From positions 1 through 49,018 of the forward strand of contig CADCLN010000019.1 of NCBI GenBank assembly GCA_902802265.1: a DNA stretch of 49,018 nt, read 5' to 3'. Within the stretch, counting starts at the first letter, position 1, and every line of letters starts with the position of its first letter. The translations under genes and the position numbers were made by a program. Below are positions 26,453 to 35,982 of the stretch, piece after piece. The DNA is from an uncultured Bacteroidales bacterium. Lineage in GTDB: Bacteria; Bacteroidota; Bacteroidia; Bacteroidales; Bacteroidaceae. A model generated the notes under the pieces. The model was not told where the DNA came from. It saw only the letters and a program-made list of their open reading frames with translations, and made no database searches.

Positions 26453-28849
26453 ATGAAAAATTATTGGTTATTAGGTGTAGCCGCACTCGTTTTTGCTGCA
26501 TGTACAAGTAATGATGACTTTTCATCTGGAAAGGTCGAAGCCAATCTGACATCCTCTTCTGATTACGCTTTCGTGAAGAGTAACAATGGTCGTATTGTAA
26601 ACTTCAGCGACCTTGAAACTCCTGGAACTCGCGCAGTTTCTTCTGCTGTTATTAATCTTTTGGGCGTAACTTCCACTATGCCTGAGGCTCCCGCTGTTCC
26701 TTCGGATGCCAAGAGCATGGCTGGCGTGAATGGCTGGGAAACACAGTCAAACACTAAATATTTCATCCCTGCTGGTGTGACATACGATGGTAGTAACCTG
26801 GGTCTTAATGGTGATGAATTTTACGTTCAGGGTACACTGGACTTGGGTAACCACTGGGGTACTTCTGCTTGGACAGGCAGCGGTCAGGTTCCTGCTAAAA
26901 TTTACGTTTTGCCTGGAGGAACTTTGAATTATAATACAGATTTGCCTGTTCAGTTCAACATCTACAATTATGGTGAATTGAACTGCAACAATGCCAAGAA
27001 GGAACTTTACATCGACCAGGCTACAGGTGCACTGTATAACTACGGTGACTTAGACTTGGGCGATGATATTGACTTCCGTGCCAATCGAGCTAATATCTAT
27101 ATCGGTGGTGACGTTCACTGCAAGAACTTCTGGATTGAGAAGGATGCCAAGTGCTACGTTGCTGGCGACTTGATTCTTAACACAGACTTGCTGGTACAGC
27201 AGACATTGGTTGTGCAGGGTAGAGTAGAGGCTCCAAACATTTCGCTGGAGGCTTACACGAAGTTTGCTGCTGGTTGTAGCGTTTATACTCCAGGTCTGTT
27301 CAACATCAACTCTAACGAGTCAGAAGCTTGGATTAACTACCTGCAGGCTGGCAACGTTTACGGTTGCGCAACCAGCAAGATTCACCTTGCTGACGGTAGT
27401 ATGATTGAAGTAGCTGACACTTACATGGACGAAAACAACAGCAACAATGCCGTTGTGATTCTGGAAGGTGACAATGCCAAGGCCGTTGTAAAGGCTAAGG
27501 TAATTGCTAACAACGAAGGTAATGGTGTTACTCAGATTCTCCGCTCATTCCGTGTAGAGAAGCCTGCTACAGGTTCTAAGCTTGCTCTGGATGCTGAAAA
27601 GTTCTGCTTCATCAATAACGACCATGTTGTAGCTAACGAATTGGCTAAGAGTAATATCACAGTACAGGAAGGTGTTTACATCGCTGACGAGGATTTGGCT
27701 AACTTCTCTATGGCTCCAACAGACTGTGCTCCTGGTTACAACTACAACACACCTATCGTTATCGTAACTCCTCCTGTTCACAAGTATTCTGCTACTTCTC
27801 TTGACTTCGGTAAGAATGGCGAACTCTATCTTTGCTGGCACTCTAACGTCGGTAACGAGGTTGGTGGTCATGGTACTAATATGTACGTAAGCAATGAAGA
27901 TGGTTCAAGCGTTTCTGTTGACGGTCTTGCAGACTGGGGTGGTATCATTGATGTTATCAACACTAACAACTATGGTGACCCAACTACTTACCTCTTCGAC
28001 CAGACACTCATTCAGAACGAGCACAAGTACAACCACGTGGTTTACTTCAACGATAAGCTCTACTTGCCTTCTACCAGCAACAAGGTAGGTGCTGCGCTGC
28101 ATGAAGTTGCTCTGACCAGTAATGGTCTGATTGACGAAGAAAACTTCTCAAGCAAGAACATCCGTGTAAACTTGACAGGTTCTTCTGCTAACTGCTGTAT
28201 TATCAACAACGGTGAACTGATTACTGCTTCTGGTGCTAAGAATGGTGGTATCAACAGGTTTGCTCTGGATGACTACAGCAACCAGGAAAAGAAGGCTATC
28301 GTAACAGGTGAAGCATTCTATGGCAAATATGTTTACAATGACGGTACATACATCATTACGCTGAATGACGTAGTAAACGGTACTGTTTCTCTCTACACTC
28401 AGGACATGATTTTTGTGAAGGCATTCAATGTTGGTGCTATTGCTCCAACGGACGGTAAGAATGTCTGCATCGGTGATGGTCAGAAGATTTACATCTGCCG
28501 TGGTGCTAATGGCTTCGACGTTTACGATTACAATGGCAACCGTGTAGGTGGTTCTAAGAAGAAGGCAAACGGTGTTGACGTAGATGCTAAGTACATTTAC
28601 ATTGCAACAGGTTCTGGCTTGGCAGTTCTTTCTCAGACAGAAACATACACAGAAGGTGGTGTTGTTTACAACAAGACTGTGAAGCGATATGGCTACTTCG
28701 GCATTGGTAATGCACGTTATGCAAATCTGATTGAAGAAACTGAAGATACTAAGCAGTCTTCTAACTTCGTAAAGGTTCGTAACAATAAGGCTTACGTAGC
28801 ATACGGCATGTATGGTCTTCAGATTTATGACCTGTCTGAACTTTTCTAA
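26453..28849 (+). CDS. Large surface lipoprotein with beta-helix-like and propeller-like halves
   Basis: The 798-aa product has a lipoprotein signal (MKNYWLLGVAALVFAAC, Cys17) and an acidic start (TSNDDF), as in exported Bacteroidetes lipoproteins. Residues of about 120-400 have short repeating strands rich in Gly, Asn and Asp, suggestive of a right-handed beta-helix. Residues of about 450-798 contain recurring blade-like units (SLDFGKNGELYLCW, HVVYFNDKLYLPS, KNVCIGDGQKIYIC, NGVDVDAKYIYIATGSG, FVKVRNNKAYVAYG), suggestive of a beta-propeller of LVIVD type. Codon use is strongly biased to AAC, TAC, TTC, AAG and GGT, unlike the next genes, which suggests high expression. No catalytic motif was recognised. 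Its position before the exopolysaccharide genes suggests a matrix or adhesive role, which is inference. Confidence 0.8.
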   Translation: MKNYWLLGVAALVFAACTSNDDFSSGKVEANLTSSSDYAFVKSNNGRIVNFSDLETPGTRAVSSAVINLLGVTSTMPEAPAVPSDAKSMAGVNGWETQSNTKYFIPAGVTYDGSNLGLNGDEFYVQGTLDLGNHWGTSAWTGSGQVPAKIYVLPGGTLNYNTDLPVQFNIYNYGELNCNNAKKELYIDQATGALYNYGDLDLGDDIDFRANRANIYIGGDVHCKNFWIEKDAKCYVAGDLILNTDLLVQQTLVVQGRVEAPNISLEAYTKFAAGCSVYTPGLFNINSNESEAWINYLQAGNVYGCATSKIHLADGSMIEVADTYMDENNSNNAVVILEGDNAKAVVKAKVIANNEGNGVTQILRSFRVEKPATGSKLALDAEKFCFINNDHVVANELAKSNITVQEGVYIADEDLANFSMAPTDCAPGYNYNTPIVIVTPPVHKYSATSLDFGKNGELYLCWHSNVGNEVGGHGTNMYVSNEDGSSVSVDGLADWGGIIDVINTNNYGDPTTYLFDQTLIQNEHKYNHVVYFNDKLYLPSTSNKVGAALHEVALTSNGLIDEENFSSKNIRVNLTGSSANCCIINNGELITASGAKNGGINRFALDDYSNQEKKAIVTGEAFYGKYVYNDGTYIITLNDVVNGTVSLYTQDMIFVKAFNVGAIAPTDGKNVCIGDGQKIYICRGANGFDVYDYNGNRVGGSKKKANGVDVDAKYIYIATGSGLAVLSQTETYTEGGVVYNKTVKRYGYFGIGNARYANLIEETEDTKQSSNFVKVRNNKAYVAYGMYGLQIYDLSELF

Positions 28850-28876
28850 TCAACTGAATTTGTGTTGATAACACAA

Positions 28877-28918
28877 GTGGGGGTGTTCCAGTTCTTGGGA
28901 CATTCCCACCTGATTTTT
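28877..28918 (+). terminator. Terminator or attenuator between the lipoprotein gene and the export genes
   Basis: GTGGGGGTGTTCC pairs with GGACATTCCCAC (G-T pairs and one bulge) and is followed by TGATTTTT. It lies 28 nt after the lipoprotein stop and 23 nt before the outer-membrane protein gene. It would lower downstream expression relative to the lipoprotein. Confidence 0.7.
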
Positions 28919-28940
28919 AATCAATCCCCTTATTGTTATA

Positions 28941-30329
28941 ATGATTAAGAACTCATTGAGAGCATTGATTTTGGCATGGCTTGCTGTGCCTGTGCCGGTT
29001 TGTGCGCAGACAGATACACTCAGCGAAGGTCCAGTCAAAATGCTTGTTTATGAGAATCTCAAGAACGAAGACGTGTTGAAGCAGTTTGACCAGCGTTTTG
29101 AACAAATGGACCGTCTGTTGCAGCACAAGGTGTCGGTTGCAAGCCCCCACTTGACTTTAGGCGAAGATGTCTTGTCACCAGATGCTACGCTTGATTCACT
29201 CTATCGGGTGAAGGGATCCTTGGAAGAAAAGGCTTTTAAGCGGCGAACAGGCTTGGAGGTGACAGGTCAGGTATATATGCGAATGGACGATGCGATGGTG
29301 ATTGAGCATGACGAAGATGACCCCTATTCCACTTATATTGACAAGTTTCAGGCAGAAATAGGGTGGAACTTTTTCAATAGTGCTTTCTATCAACGAAAGA
29401 CCGAATTGGCAAGAATCCGTTTGGCCAATGAGTTGGACTACATCAAGGAGAGCCGAGATAAAAACAGGGCCATTTATGAGGCAGCAGAGAACTTGCTGAC
29501 GATGGAGTATAACTACTACATGGCCATTGTGCTGTATAATGAATTACAGAACGTTGATATCCTCAATGAGGCATACCAGTATATGCTGGAACAAGACAAA
29601 ATCAGTAATGACAAGCTGCTTGAGAATATCAACGACAAGATGGAGCTGGAGTACACCTTGGCACAGACTTTTGACATCAAGGACATTGCTAATGAGCCTC
29701 TCTATGCGCTTACGCCTACGATTATTACGGTAGATTCTGTTCGTCTTTTTGAGGAAGTGGAACGTTATAATCCGGATTTGCGTGCCAGCTTTGTAGAGGA
29801 AGAGCTTATCAATACGCAAAAGAAACTCACGAATTATGGTCAGACTATGCGTCTGTCACCTTTTCTGCGAGGTTCAGTCTATTTGCGCAAAGTTCTTTCT
29901 CCTTCTTCCAATATCGACCTGGGTGTTCGCTTTACCTTTCCACTCTATGATGAATCGGGGCCAAAGCGTAAAGCTCTTGAAACGGAGCGGAAAATCGTTG
30001 TGGAAGGGCGTCAGTCGCTGAGTGAAGACATGAAGTCTTACTGTCGGTTGCGTCTTGACCGCATAGAACGTTTGAATCGAGCTATTCGTACTGAGTCTTT
30101 CCATATTGAACAGTTGGGAAAATACGTTGATTTGCGTCGGAATGCTTATGTAAAACAGCCTCGTGGATATAATTATATTATTCGTTTAGAGGAATACAAT
30201 GAGTATTTGAAGAGTATGGAACGTCTGTATAAGTTGATGCTCAATCGTAGTTTGGCTTTGCTGGACATTCAGAAGACGACAAGTTATAACAACTTGCAGA
30301 CACTTATCATTGAAACGCCAGTAAAATGA
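28941..30329 (+). CDS. TolC-like outer-membrane export protein
   Basis: The 462-aa product has a signal peptide (about 1-23, ending PVCAQ). The rest is mostly long amphipathic helices with two short beta segments (ELTGQVYMRMDD-like near 110 and 'SPFLRGSVYLRKVLSPSSN' near 305), as expected for a TolC/OMF channel of two repeated hairpins. Length and heptad pattern fit the family. It begins the export operon: the HlyD-like adaptor gene follows 18 bp downstream. With the adaptor it should form the envelope-spanning exit for the polymer made by the GT2 synthase. Similarity to any characterised OMF is low as far as I can judge by eye. Confidence 0.75.
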   Translation: MIKNSLRALILAWLAVPVPVCAQTDTLSEGPVKMLVYENLKNEDVLKQFDQRFEQMDRLLQHKVSVASPHLTLGEDVLSPDATLDSLYRVKGSLEEKAFKRRTGLEVTGQVYMRMDDAMVIEHDEDDPYSTYIDKFQAEIGWNFFNSAFYQRKTELARIRLANELDYIKESRDKNRAIYEAAENLLTMEYNYYMAIVLYNELQNVDILNEAYQYMLEQDKISNDKLLENINDKMELEYTLAQTFDIKDIANEPLYALTPTIITVDSVRLFEEVERYNPDLRASFVEEELINTQKKLTNYGQTMRLSPFLRGSVYLRKVLSPSSNIDLGVRFTFPLYDESGPKRKALETERKIVVEGRQSLSEDMKSYCRLRLDRIERLNRAIRTESFHIEQLGKYVDLRRNAYVKQPRGYNYIIRLEEYNEYLKSMERLYKLMLNRSLALLDIQKTTSYNNLQTLIIETPVK

Positions 30330-30347
30330 ATTGAAAATACCGGTATA

Positions 30348-31577
30348 ATGAATAATTTCAGCTATAATTCACAGCCGCAAGAGCAAGACATGAATGAGTT
30401 TCTGAATTATCAGAACAAGAAACTTGCCAAGCAGCAGACAATTTATGCCATTGTCTTTACGGCTGTGTTGATTATTTTGTTCATCTTTGCTTACCGCAGG
30501 GTGGTTTATACCTATTATGACGGCTATTTGAAGCTCGACCAAAACAACCTGCGTGCCATTGATGACCTTTATGTTCTTGACATTTATAAAAATGTGGGTG
30601 ATATTGTGCAGCCTGGCGATACACTCTATTCATACGTGTTGCTTGACAACCTGCTGGGGCAGTTCAATGTCAATTCGGTTCCTTCCATTATTCTGGACCA
30701 TGCTAACCTGAAGTTGCAGGCAGCATTGGCAAGGCAGGAGATACCTGTGTTGCAGACCAGAATCAATGAGTTGGTAAAGCGTCTGAAAAGCGAGAAGAAC
30801 GACATTTTCTATGGCTTGACAGACAACACGAAGCGCAATGCCATTGAAGCTGAACTCAATGAGTGCAAGGAAAAGCTCTTGGAACAGCAGCGTAAGATTC
30901 AGATTTACGAAAGTATGGCGGGCAACTCGTCTCGTTATATTGTCAACTCTGGTTATGGTCACAACCGTTTGCCTTATTCGCCTGGTCAGAATCGTTATGA
31001 AACGGGTGTGGTACAGTATTGCTGTGCGCCTGAAGAAGCCATTGTTACGGATATTAAGGTGGCAAAGAATACGATTGCTTTCAAGAAAGAAAACGTAATA
31101 GATTTGCAACATACTGACTATAAGGCTTCCCATTTGGGTGTGATGGCTTATATCCCTGCTAATCAAGTGAAGTACATCAATAATGGCAAGCGAGTGGAGG
31201 TGATTGTGAACGATAACCTGTCGTTTGGTGCTCACATGACGTTGCTGGGCTTGCGTGTGGAAGACATTCCGAAGCACTTGATTAGTAACTTCAGCCATGA
31301 TATTGATGCGGTAATTGCACTTTTCTCGTTTGATGCTGGTCAGTACATACCTTTCTGGGTGTTGAACGACCATGTGCCCGTGCGTGTTAGGGTGGCTAAC
31401 GATTTGATTTACGATACCTTCTATAATTCGTTTGGCGGTCTGTTCAATGGATTTTTCTCTCAGCGAGATACCATTTCGTATGACCCACGACGCATCTTTG
31501 AAGTGAAAGAAGACCAGATACTGGTTCCTGTTGATACTGCTACATTTAAAGAACTTACGAAAGACCACAACTATTAA
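30348..31577 (+). CDS. HlyD-like periplasmic adaptor (membrane fusion protein)
   Basis: This 409-aa protein has a short cytoplasmic N-terminus (about 30 residues), one membrane helix (about 31-52, TIYAIVFTAVLIILFIFAY) and a periplasmic part. It has a lipoyl-like half (VGDIVQPGDTLYSYV), a helical hairpin (about 125-185) and a second lipoyl/beta-barrel region (VAKNTIAFKKENVID, then HLGVMAYIPANQVKYINNGK). This is the layout of HlyD/Alg44-type adaptors. It should link the inner-membrane synthase to the TolC-like channel. The next gene begins 2 bp after its stop, so translation is probably coupled. Confidence 0.85.
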   Translation: MNNFSYNSQPQEQDMNEFLNYQNKKLAKQQTIYAIVFTAVLIILFIFAYRRVVYTYYDGYLKLDQNNLRAIDDLYVLDIYKNVGDIVQPGDTLYSYVLLDNLLGQFNVNSVPSIILDHANLKLQAALARQEIPVLQTRINELVKRLKSEKNDIFYGLTDNTKRNAIEAELNECKEKLLEQQRKIQIYESMAGNSSRYIVNSGYGHNRLPYSPGQNRYETGVVQYCCAPEEAIVTDIKVAKNTIAFKKENVIDLQHTDYKASHLGVMAYIPANQVKYINNGKRVEVIVNDNLSFGAHMTLLGLRVEDIPKHLISNFSHDIDAVIALFSFDAGQYIPFWVLNDHVPVRVRVANDLIYDTFYNSFGGLFNGFFSQRDTISYDPRRIFEVKEDQILVPVDTATFKELTKDHNY

Positions 31578-31579
31578 AC

Positions 31580-33256
31580 ATGATTACCATACAGAATAAC
31601 GAGCATGGGCGCAGAATACTGTTGCTTGACAGTCCGTTTGCGCTTGAAGATTCGCCTGACTTTCCCGAGCATTTGTTTGATGCCGTTTTTATCTTCAATG
31701 ATTCGGTCGATGCGGCAAAGACGATACTCAACACCATAAACCCTGTTACTTCGGTGAAGTGTGGTTATAAGCCTTTCTTTCTTTCCCGTTCTTTGGAGGG
31801 AAAGATGGGTGACTATGCTGACCTTATTGACGGTTATTACGATGACTGGAACGATATTCATGCACTGAACAAGGTAGAGGATATTATCAGCAGACGTGGC
31901 GAACTGGGGCTTTTGGCTATTGAGGAAAAGATTGTTTCAGCCAATCAGTTTTTTGTGCGCCTTTTCCGTTTCCTCATCATTCGTAACCACCTTAAACTGG
32001 AAATGGAACTGGACAACAGTTCTGCTACGGGCTATGTGTTGCCCATCATCAATGTATTCTATAAGCTGGGGTGGTTCTCGTTGAGTGAAACTTTTGTGTT
32101 CTTCCAGTCAATGACGGAGAAGGGCTATCTGCGTCCCACTCGGTTTATCAACCGAATCTATCTGTGTCCCAAGTGCCTGCATTCCCATTTGCTATATATT
32201 GAAAGCTGTCCGAAGTGCGGCAACTCGATGATTCAGAGCGAGGAGGTGATTCACCATTTCCGTTGTGCCAACATTACACCAGAGCATACGTATAACTTTG
32301 GTGGTCAGTTGCGATGCCCGAAGTGTCACCAAATGTTGCACCATATCGGTGTGGATTACGACCGTCCTGCTACGGTGTTTACGTGTGAGTCTTGTGGAAA
32401 CTCTTTCTTGCAGGCTCAGATGCAGGCCGTTTGTACGAATTGCCAAACCGTTTCCGATGTGAAGTCGCTGGTGCCACAGAACTGTAGCGTGTTTGAGATT
32501 ACGAAGGAAGGCGTGCTTGCCATCACTTCTTTAAATATCGGATTCTCAGTTTATACCGAATTCTACGACAACTTCCTGGAATACGACCGCTTTGTCAATC
32601 GCATACGTTTGTTGGCAGAACAGAAGTTCACTGGACGTATTACGGGCGATGTACTGGTGGGCAAGATATGGATTCTCGATGCTACAGCTGCTACGGTGAG
32701 CAATCGTGCTGAACTGTTGGCTCAGGTATGTAAATATTTCCCCAACAACAAGGTGTCGGCTGCGAATAATATTACGTATATCAACGCTGTGGTTACTGAC
32801 TATAAGGGTGACCAAGAACAGGCTGTACTTGATTTCCAGATTCTGCTTTCCGAGGCTATCCGTGCTGCTGCCTACGTGTTGCGTCCAGGTGAGAAGATTT
32901 GCTATACGTACATGAAACTGGAGAGTAATGGAGCGAATATTGACAAATTCCTCAACGACTTGCAGTTTGTGACGGCTACTCCCGACGATTCTGTGGAATA
33001 CCATCCTGATGCCATCAATCCGAATGGTGCTGAGGTGGGTGTTTCGCCTTTGCTGAAGGATGACGGTACGGTAGATTCGCTCTATCATGCACCTACTGCT
33101 GCTGAATTGCTGAAAGAAGCAAAGGAAGAGCTTGAAATGGAGGCTAACAAGAAGAAAACACCTGTGAAGCGTGCCATTAGTTGGCTTTATGTCCTGATTG
33201 CTGTCTTAGCCGTGGTTGTCTTGGCACTGGGTATGGTGATTGTGAAGATGATGTAA
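31580..33256 (+). CDS. TackOD1-type zinc-ribbon protein with C-terminal membrane anchor
   Basis: The 558-aa product matches the TackOD1 (thaumarchaeal output domain 1) metal-binding pattern: Cys pairs at 196/199, 210/213, 246/249, 269/272 and 285/288 plus Cys229, in the order CPKC, CPKCG, CPKCHQMLHHIGVDYDRP, CESC and CTNC. TackOD1 is known from signal-transduction proteins and has no fixed function. Residues 1-190 are an alpha/beta plus helical region (LLDSPFALEDSPDF). Residues of about 300-470 form another alpha/beta domain. The C-terminus has a Lys-rich stretch and one membrane helix (about 533-556), so most of the protein faces the cytoplasm. It is translationally coupled to the adaptor gene and followed by the synthase gene 30 bp later, which suggests control or assembly of the synthase. 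Confidence 0.8.
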   Translation: MITIQNNEHGRRILLLDSPFALEDSPDFPEHLFDAVFIFNDSVDAAKTILNTINPVTSVKCGYKPFFLSRSLEGKMGDYADLIDGYYDDWNDIHALNKVEDIISRRGELGLLAIEEKIVSANQFFVRLFRFLIIRNHLKLEMELDNSSATGYVLPIINVFYKLGWFSLSETFVFFQSMTEKGYLRPTRFINRIYLCPKCLHSHLLYIESCPKCGNSMIQSEEVIHHFRCANITPEHTYNFGGQLRCPKCHQMLHHIGVDYDRPATVFTCESCGNSFLQAQMQAVCTNCQTVSDVKSLVPQNCSVFEITKEGVLAITSLNIGFSVYTEFYDNFLEYDRFVNRIRLLAEQKFTGRITGDVLVGKIWILDATAATVSNRAELLAQVCKYFPNNKVSAANNITYINAVVTDYKGDQEQAVLDFQILLSEAIRAAAYVLRPGEKICYTYMKLESNGANIDKFLNDLQFVTATPDDSVEYHPDAINPNGAEVGVSPLLKDDGTVDSLYHAPTAAELLKEAKEELEMEANKKKTPVKRAISWLYVLIAVLAVVVLALGMVIVKMM

Positions 33257-33286
33257 AACGAGAAGTATCAACTTTCCCTGTAAAGT

Positions 33287-34603
33287 ATGAACCTGATATT
33301 CGATAGCTTAGAAACATTCGTGAATTGGTTTCAACACCTTTCCATGTCCAGTATATTCAATACATACTGGTTCTTGTTCGTTATCGAATTTCCGCGTTAC
33401 TACTTACTGGAAATCATTGTGGTCATCTGGCATGTGTTGACCTATAGAAAGGAGAACCGTAGGGTGTTCTACGCTCGGTTTCGTCTATTTAAGGAAAATC
33501 CCCTGATAACCATACTGGTGCCAGGAAAGAATGAAGGCAAGAACATTTATAAATTGGTGAAGTCGTTGGCAGAACAGACTTATCGGAACTATGAAATCAT
33601 TGTCGTGGATGACGGTTCTGATGACTTGACTCCGATGATTGGTACCGACTTGGAACGGCATGGTTATATTGACCGCTTCTTGCGGTGTAATGTGCGTGGT
33701 GGAAAGGCCAGTGCAGCCAACTACGGAGCCTACTATGCGCGTGGAAAATATATCATTCACTTGGATGCCGACTCCTCGCTGGACCGTGATGCCATTGAAA
33801 AGATTTTGCTGCCTTTCTACTTGGACTCTCAAGTAAAAGGTGTGGGTGGCACGGTGAAGGTACGTAACTACAAGGAATCTATCTGTGCCTCGATGCAAGC
33901 AGTGGAATACTTGAAAACCATCATGGTAGGACGTATGGTGACGGCTAAGTTGGGTATCTTGCACATCATTTCCGGAGCTTTTGGTGCGTTTGAAACAGAG
34001 ACGTTGAAGAAGATAGGCTACTGGGACATTGGTCCAGGTCTGGATGGTGATATCACGCAGAAGATTCGCAAAGCTGGCTATAAGGTGGCTTTTGCTCAGG
34101 ATGCGGTGTGCTTGACGAATGTGCCTACGAAGTGGACAAAGCTGTTCAAACAACGTCTTAGGTGGTCTAAGTCGCTGATTCGTTTCCGTGTAAGGAAGCA
34201 TAGAGACATCTTGTTGCCTCAGCGGAACTGGAATTTCAGTAACTTTGCGTCGAACATGGAGAGTATTATCTACGACTGTGTGTTCAACTACATTTGGCTG
34301 TTCTATTTCATCAACTTGATGTGGACCTTTAGCGAACACGTGTTCGAGGTGATGTTGCTCGACTTCCTATTGCGTTTCTTCTTTGCTCTTGTTGCCTTTG
34401 CTGTGATTATGGCAGTTACGGAGCGTCGGCGTGAAGAGTTTTTCTTGATAAGGTTCTTGCCGCTAACGTCTTTATATACGGGTTACTTCATGCGAATCGT
34501 GCGCTTGCTGGCACATACCAAAGAGTTGTTCTTCTTCTCGTCTTACAAGGATCCTTGGAATCCAAAGAAGACTTCGAGGTATGCTCAGTTGGAGAGGGCT
34601 TGA
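33287..34603 (+). CDS. Processive GT2 polysaccharide synthase
   Basis: This 438-aa membrane enzyme has N-terminal helices (about 22-50), a GT-A catalytic domain and C-terminal helices (about 315-420). Catalytic motifs are DDGS (108-111), DAD (160-162), LDGDIT (Asp253 and Asp255, in the place of TED) and QRLRW (289-293), the set that marks processive synthases such as BcsA, PgaC and HasA. The GGKASAANYG segment before DAD binds UDP-sugar in these enzymes. It has no PilZ domain, so control by c-di-GMP as in BcsA is not expected. Its likely substrate is the UDP-sugar produced with the next gene, so the polymer probably contains an acidic N-acetylated sugar; this is inference. Confidence 0.9.
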   Translation: MNLIFDSLETFVNWFQHLSMSSIFNTYWFLFVIEFPRYYLLEIIVVIWHVLTYRKENRRVFYARFRLFKENPLITILVPGKNEGKNIYKLVKSLAEQTYRNYEIIVVDDGSDDLTPMIGTDLERHGYIDRFLRCNVRGGKASAANYGAYYARGKYIIHLDADSSLDRDAIEKILLPFYLDSQVKGVGGTVKVRNYKESICASMQAVEYLKTIMVGRMVTAKLGILHIISGAFGAFETETLKKIGYWDIGPGLDGDITQKIRKAGYKVAFAQDAVCLTNVPTKWTKLFKQRLRWSKSLIRFRVRKHRDILLPQRNWNFSNFASNMESIIYDCVFNYIWLFYFINLMWTFSEHVFEVMLLDFLLRFFFALVAFAVIMAVTERRREEFFLIRFLPLTSLYTGYFMRIVRLLAHTKELFFFSSYKDPWNPKKTSRYAQLERA

Positions 34604-34667
34604 TGAGAAAACATAAAACGAAATAATGTCATAACGAAATAACAAATAAAATACTATAAATAAAACA

Positions 34668-35975
34668 ATGGAAGTAAAGAAAATAGCAGTAATAGGGATG
34701 GGGTATGTGGGTTTGCCACTGGCCTGTCTGTTTGCTCGCAAATACAAAGTGGTAGGCTTTGATGTGAATAAGAAGAAAATACAAAAGTTGCTTGAAGGTT
34801 TTGACGATACTGGAACCTATACCGAAAAAGAGCTTCAGGCATCTTTTGATCAAGGCTTGGAGGTGACGAGTGAAGAACAGGCTCTGGATGCGTGCAATGT
34901 CTTCATTGTGGCTGTGCCTACGCCTGTGGATGAGCATCACCGAGTGGATTTGAAACCCTTGCTGGGAGCTTCCGAGGTGGTGGGACGCTATCTTGGGAAG
35001 GGGGATGTGGTGATTTATGAATCCACCGTTTATCCTGGAGCAACGGAGGATGATTGTGTACCTGTCTTGGAGCGTGAATCGGGCTTGAAGTTCAACGAGG
35101 ACTTCTTTGCTGGCTACTCTCCAGAACGTGTGAATCCTGGTGACAAGGTACATACGGTCAAGACAATCGTGAAAATCACATCGGGTAGTACGCCTGAAAC
35201 GGCAACGTTTGTGGACAAACTCTATAGCTCTGTGCTTGAGAATGGTACCTACAAGGCTCCTTCTATTCGTGTAGCTGAAGCTGCCAAGATAGTGGAGAAT
35301 TGCCAACGTGATGTGAACATTGCTTTTATGAACGAAATCAACCGCATTTTCCAGGCTATGGACATCAATACGCGTGATGTCTTGGAGGCTGCAGCTACGA
35401 AATGGAACTTCATAAAAATGGAACCTGGTTTGGTGGGTGGGCATTGTATCGGTGTTGACCCCTACTATTTGATTCAGCGGGCAGAAGACTACAGTGTCGA
35501 TGCTGATCTGCTGAGTACAGCCCGCCGAGTGAATGAACGTGTGGGCAGGTATGTGGCTGACAGGGTAGTGAATGAAGTGGGGCGGAAAGCATGGAAAGGT
35601 GGATGTAATGTCCTGATACTTGGCTGCACATTCAAGGAGAATTGTAACGACATACGTAATTCTAAAGTGGCAGATATCGTTGCTGGTTTGAGTGAGAAAG
35701 GAGTGTGCTCCGTGATTTGTGACCCTTACTTGGATGAAAGCGAAATGGATGCGTTTCTTTCTACGGTTAAGATGAAACCAGGGAAACGGGTAAATGCGCT
35801 TCAAGTATCTCCTTCTGAGGGAAGTCCATACGATGCTGTTATCCTCTGTGTCAAGCACAGGGAGTTTGCTGATTTGGATGTTGAGAAGTTGTTGGCTCCT
35901 GATGGTTTGCTGTACGACTTGAAAGGCTTCTACCGCCAAAAGTATGGAAACAAAGATTTTTACCGTGAAATTTAA
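34668..35975 (+). CDS. UDP-N-acetylhexosamine 6-dehydrogenase, TviB/WbpO-like
   Basis: The 435-aa NAD-dependent enzyme oxidises C6 of a UDP-N-acetylhexosamine to the uronate. It has the Rossmann start (IAVIGMGYVGLPLA, 7-20), the VPTPVDEHHRVDL and 'VIYESTVYPGATEDDCVP' blocks, GYSPERVNPGDK, and the catalytic Cys260 in GGHCIGVDPYY. The pattern is closer to TviB/WbpO-type than to UDP-glucose dehydrogenase. It lies 64 bp after the synthase and should supply its acidic precursor. The exact sugar (GlcNAc or GalNAc) cannot be told from sequence alone. Confidence 0.9.
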   Translation: MEVKKIAVIGMGYVGLPLACLFARKYKVVGFDVNKKKIQKLLEGFDDTGTYTEKELQASFDQGLEVTSEEQALDACNVFIVAVPTPVDEHHRVDLKPLLGASEVVGRYLGKGDVVIYESTVYPGATEDDCVPVLERESGLKFNEDFFAGYSPERVNPGDKVHTVKTIVKITSGSTPETATFVDKLYSSVLENGTYKAPSIRVAEAAKIVENCQRDVNIAFMNEINRIFQAMDINTRDVLEAAATKWNFIKMEPGLVGGHCIGVDPYYLIQRAEDYSVDADLLSTARRVNERVGRYVADRVVNEVGRKAWKGGCNVLILGCTFKENCNDIRNSKVADIVAGLSEKGVCSVICDPYLDESEMDAFLSTVKMKPGKRVNALQVSPSEGSPYDAVILCVKHREFADLDVEKLLAPDGLLYDLKGFYRQKYGNKDFYREI

Positions 35976-35982
35976 TTTAATT

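Noticed and set aside
28941-31577. Type I protein secretion or drug efflux system (TolC + HlyD)
   Set aside because: No ABC transporter or RND pump gene accompanies the pair; instead a processive GT2 synthase and a sugar-nucleotide dehydrogenase follow on the same strand.
34629-35939. 436-codon minus-strand open frame opposite the dehydrogenase gene
   Set aside because: It is antisense to a full-length TviB-like enzyme with all motifs; it has no signal, domain or ribosome-binding context.
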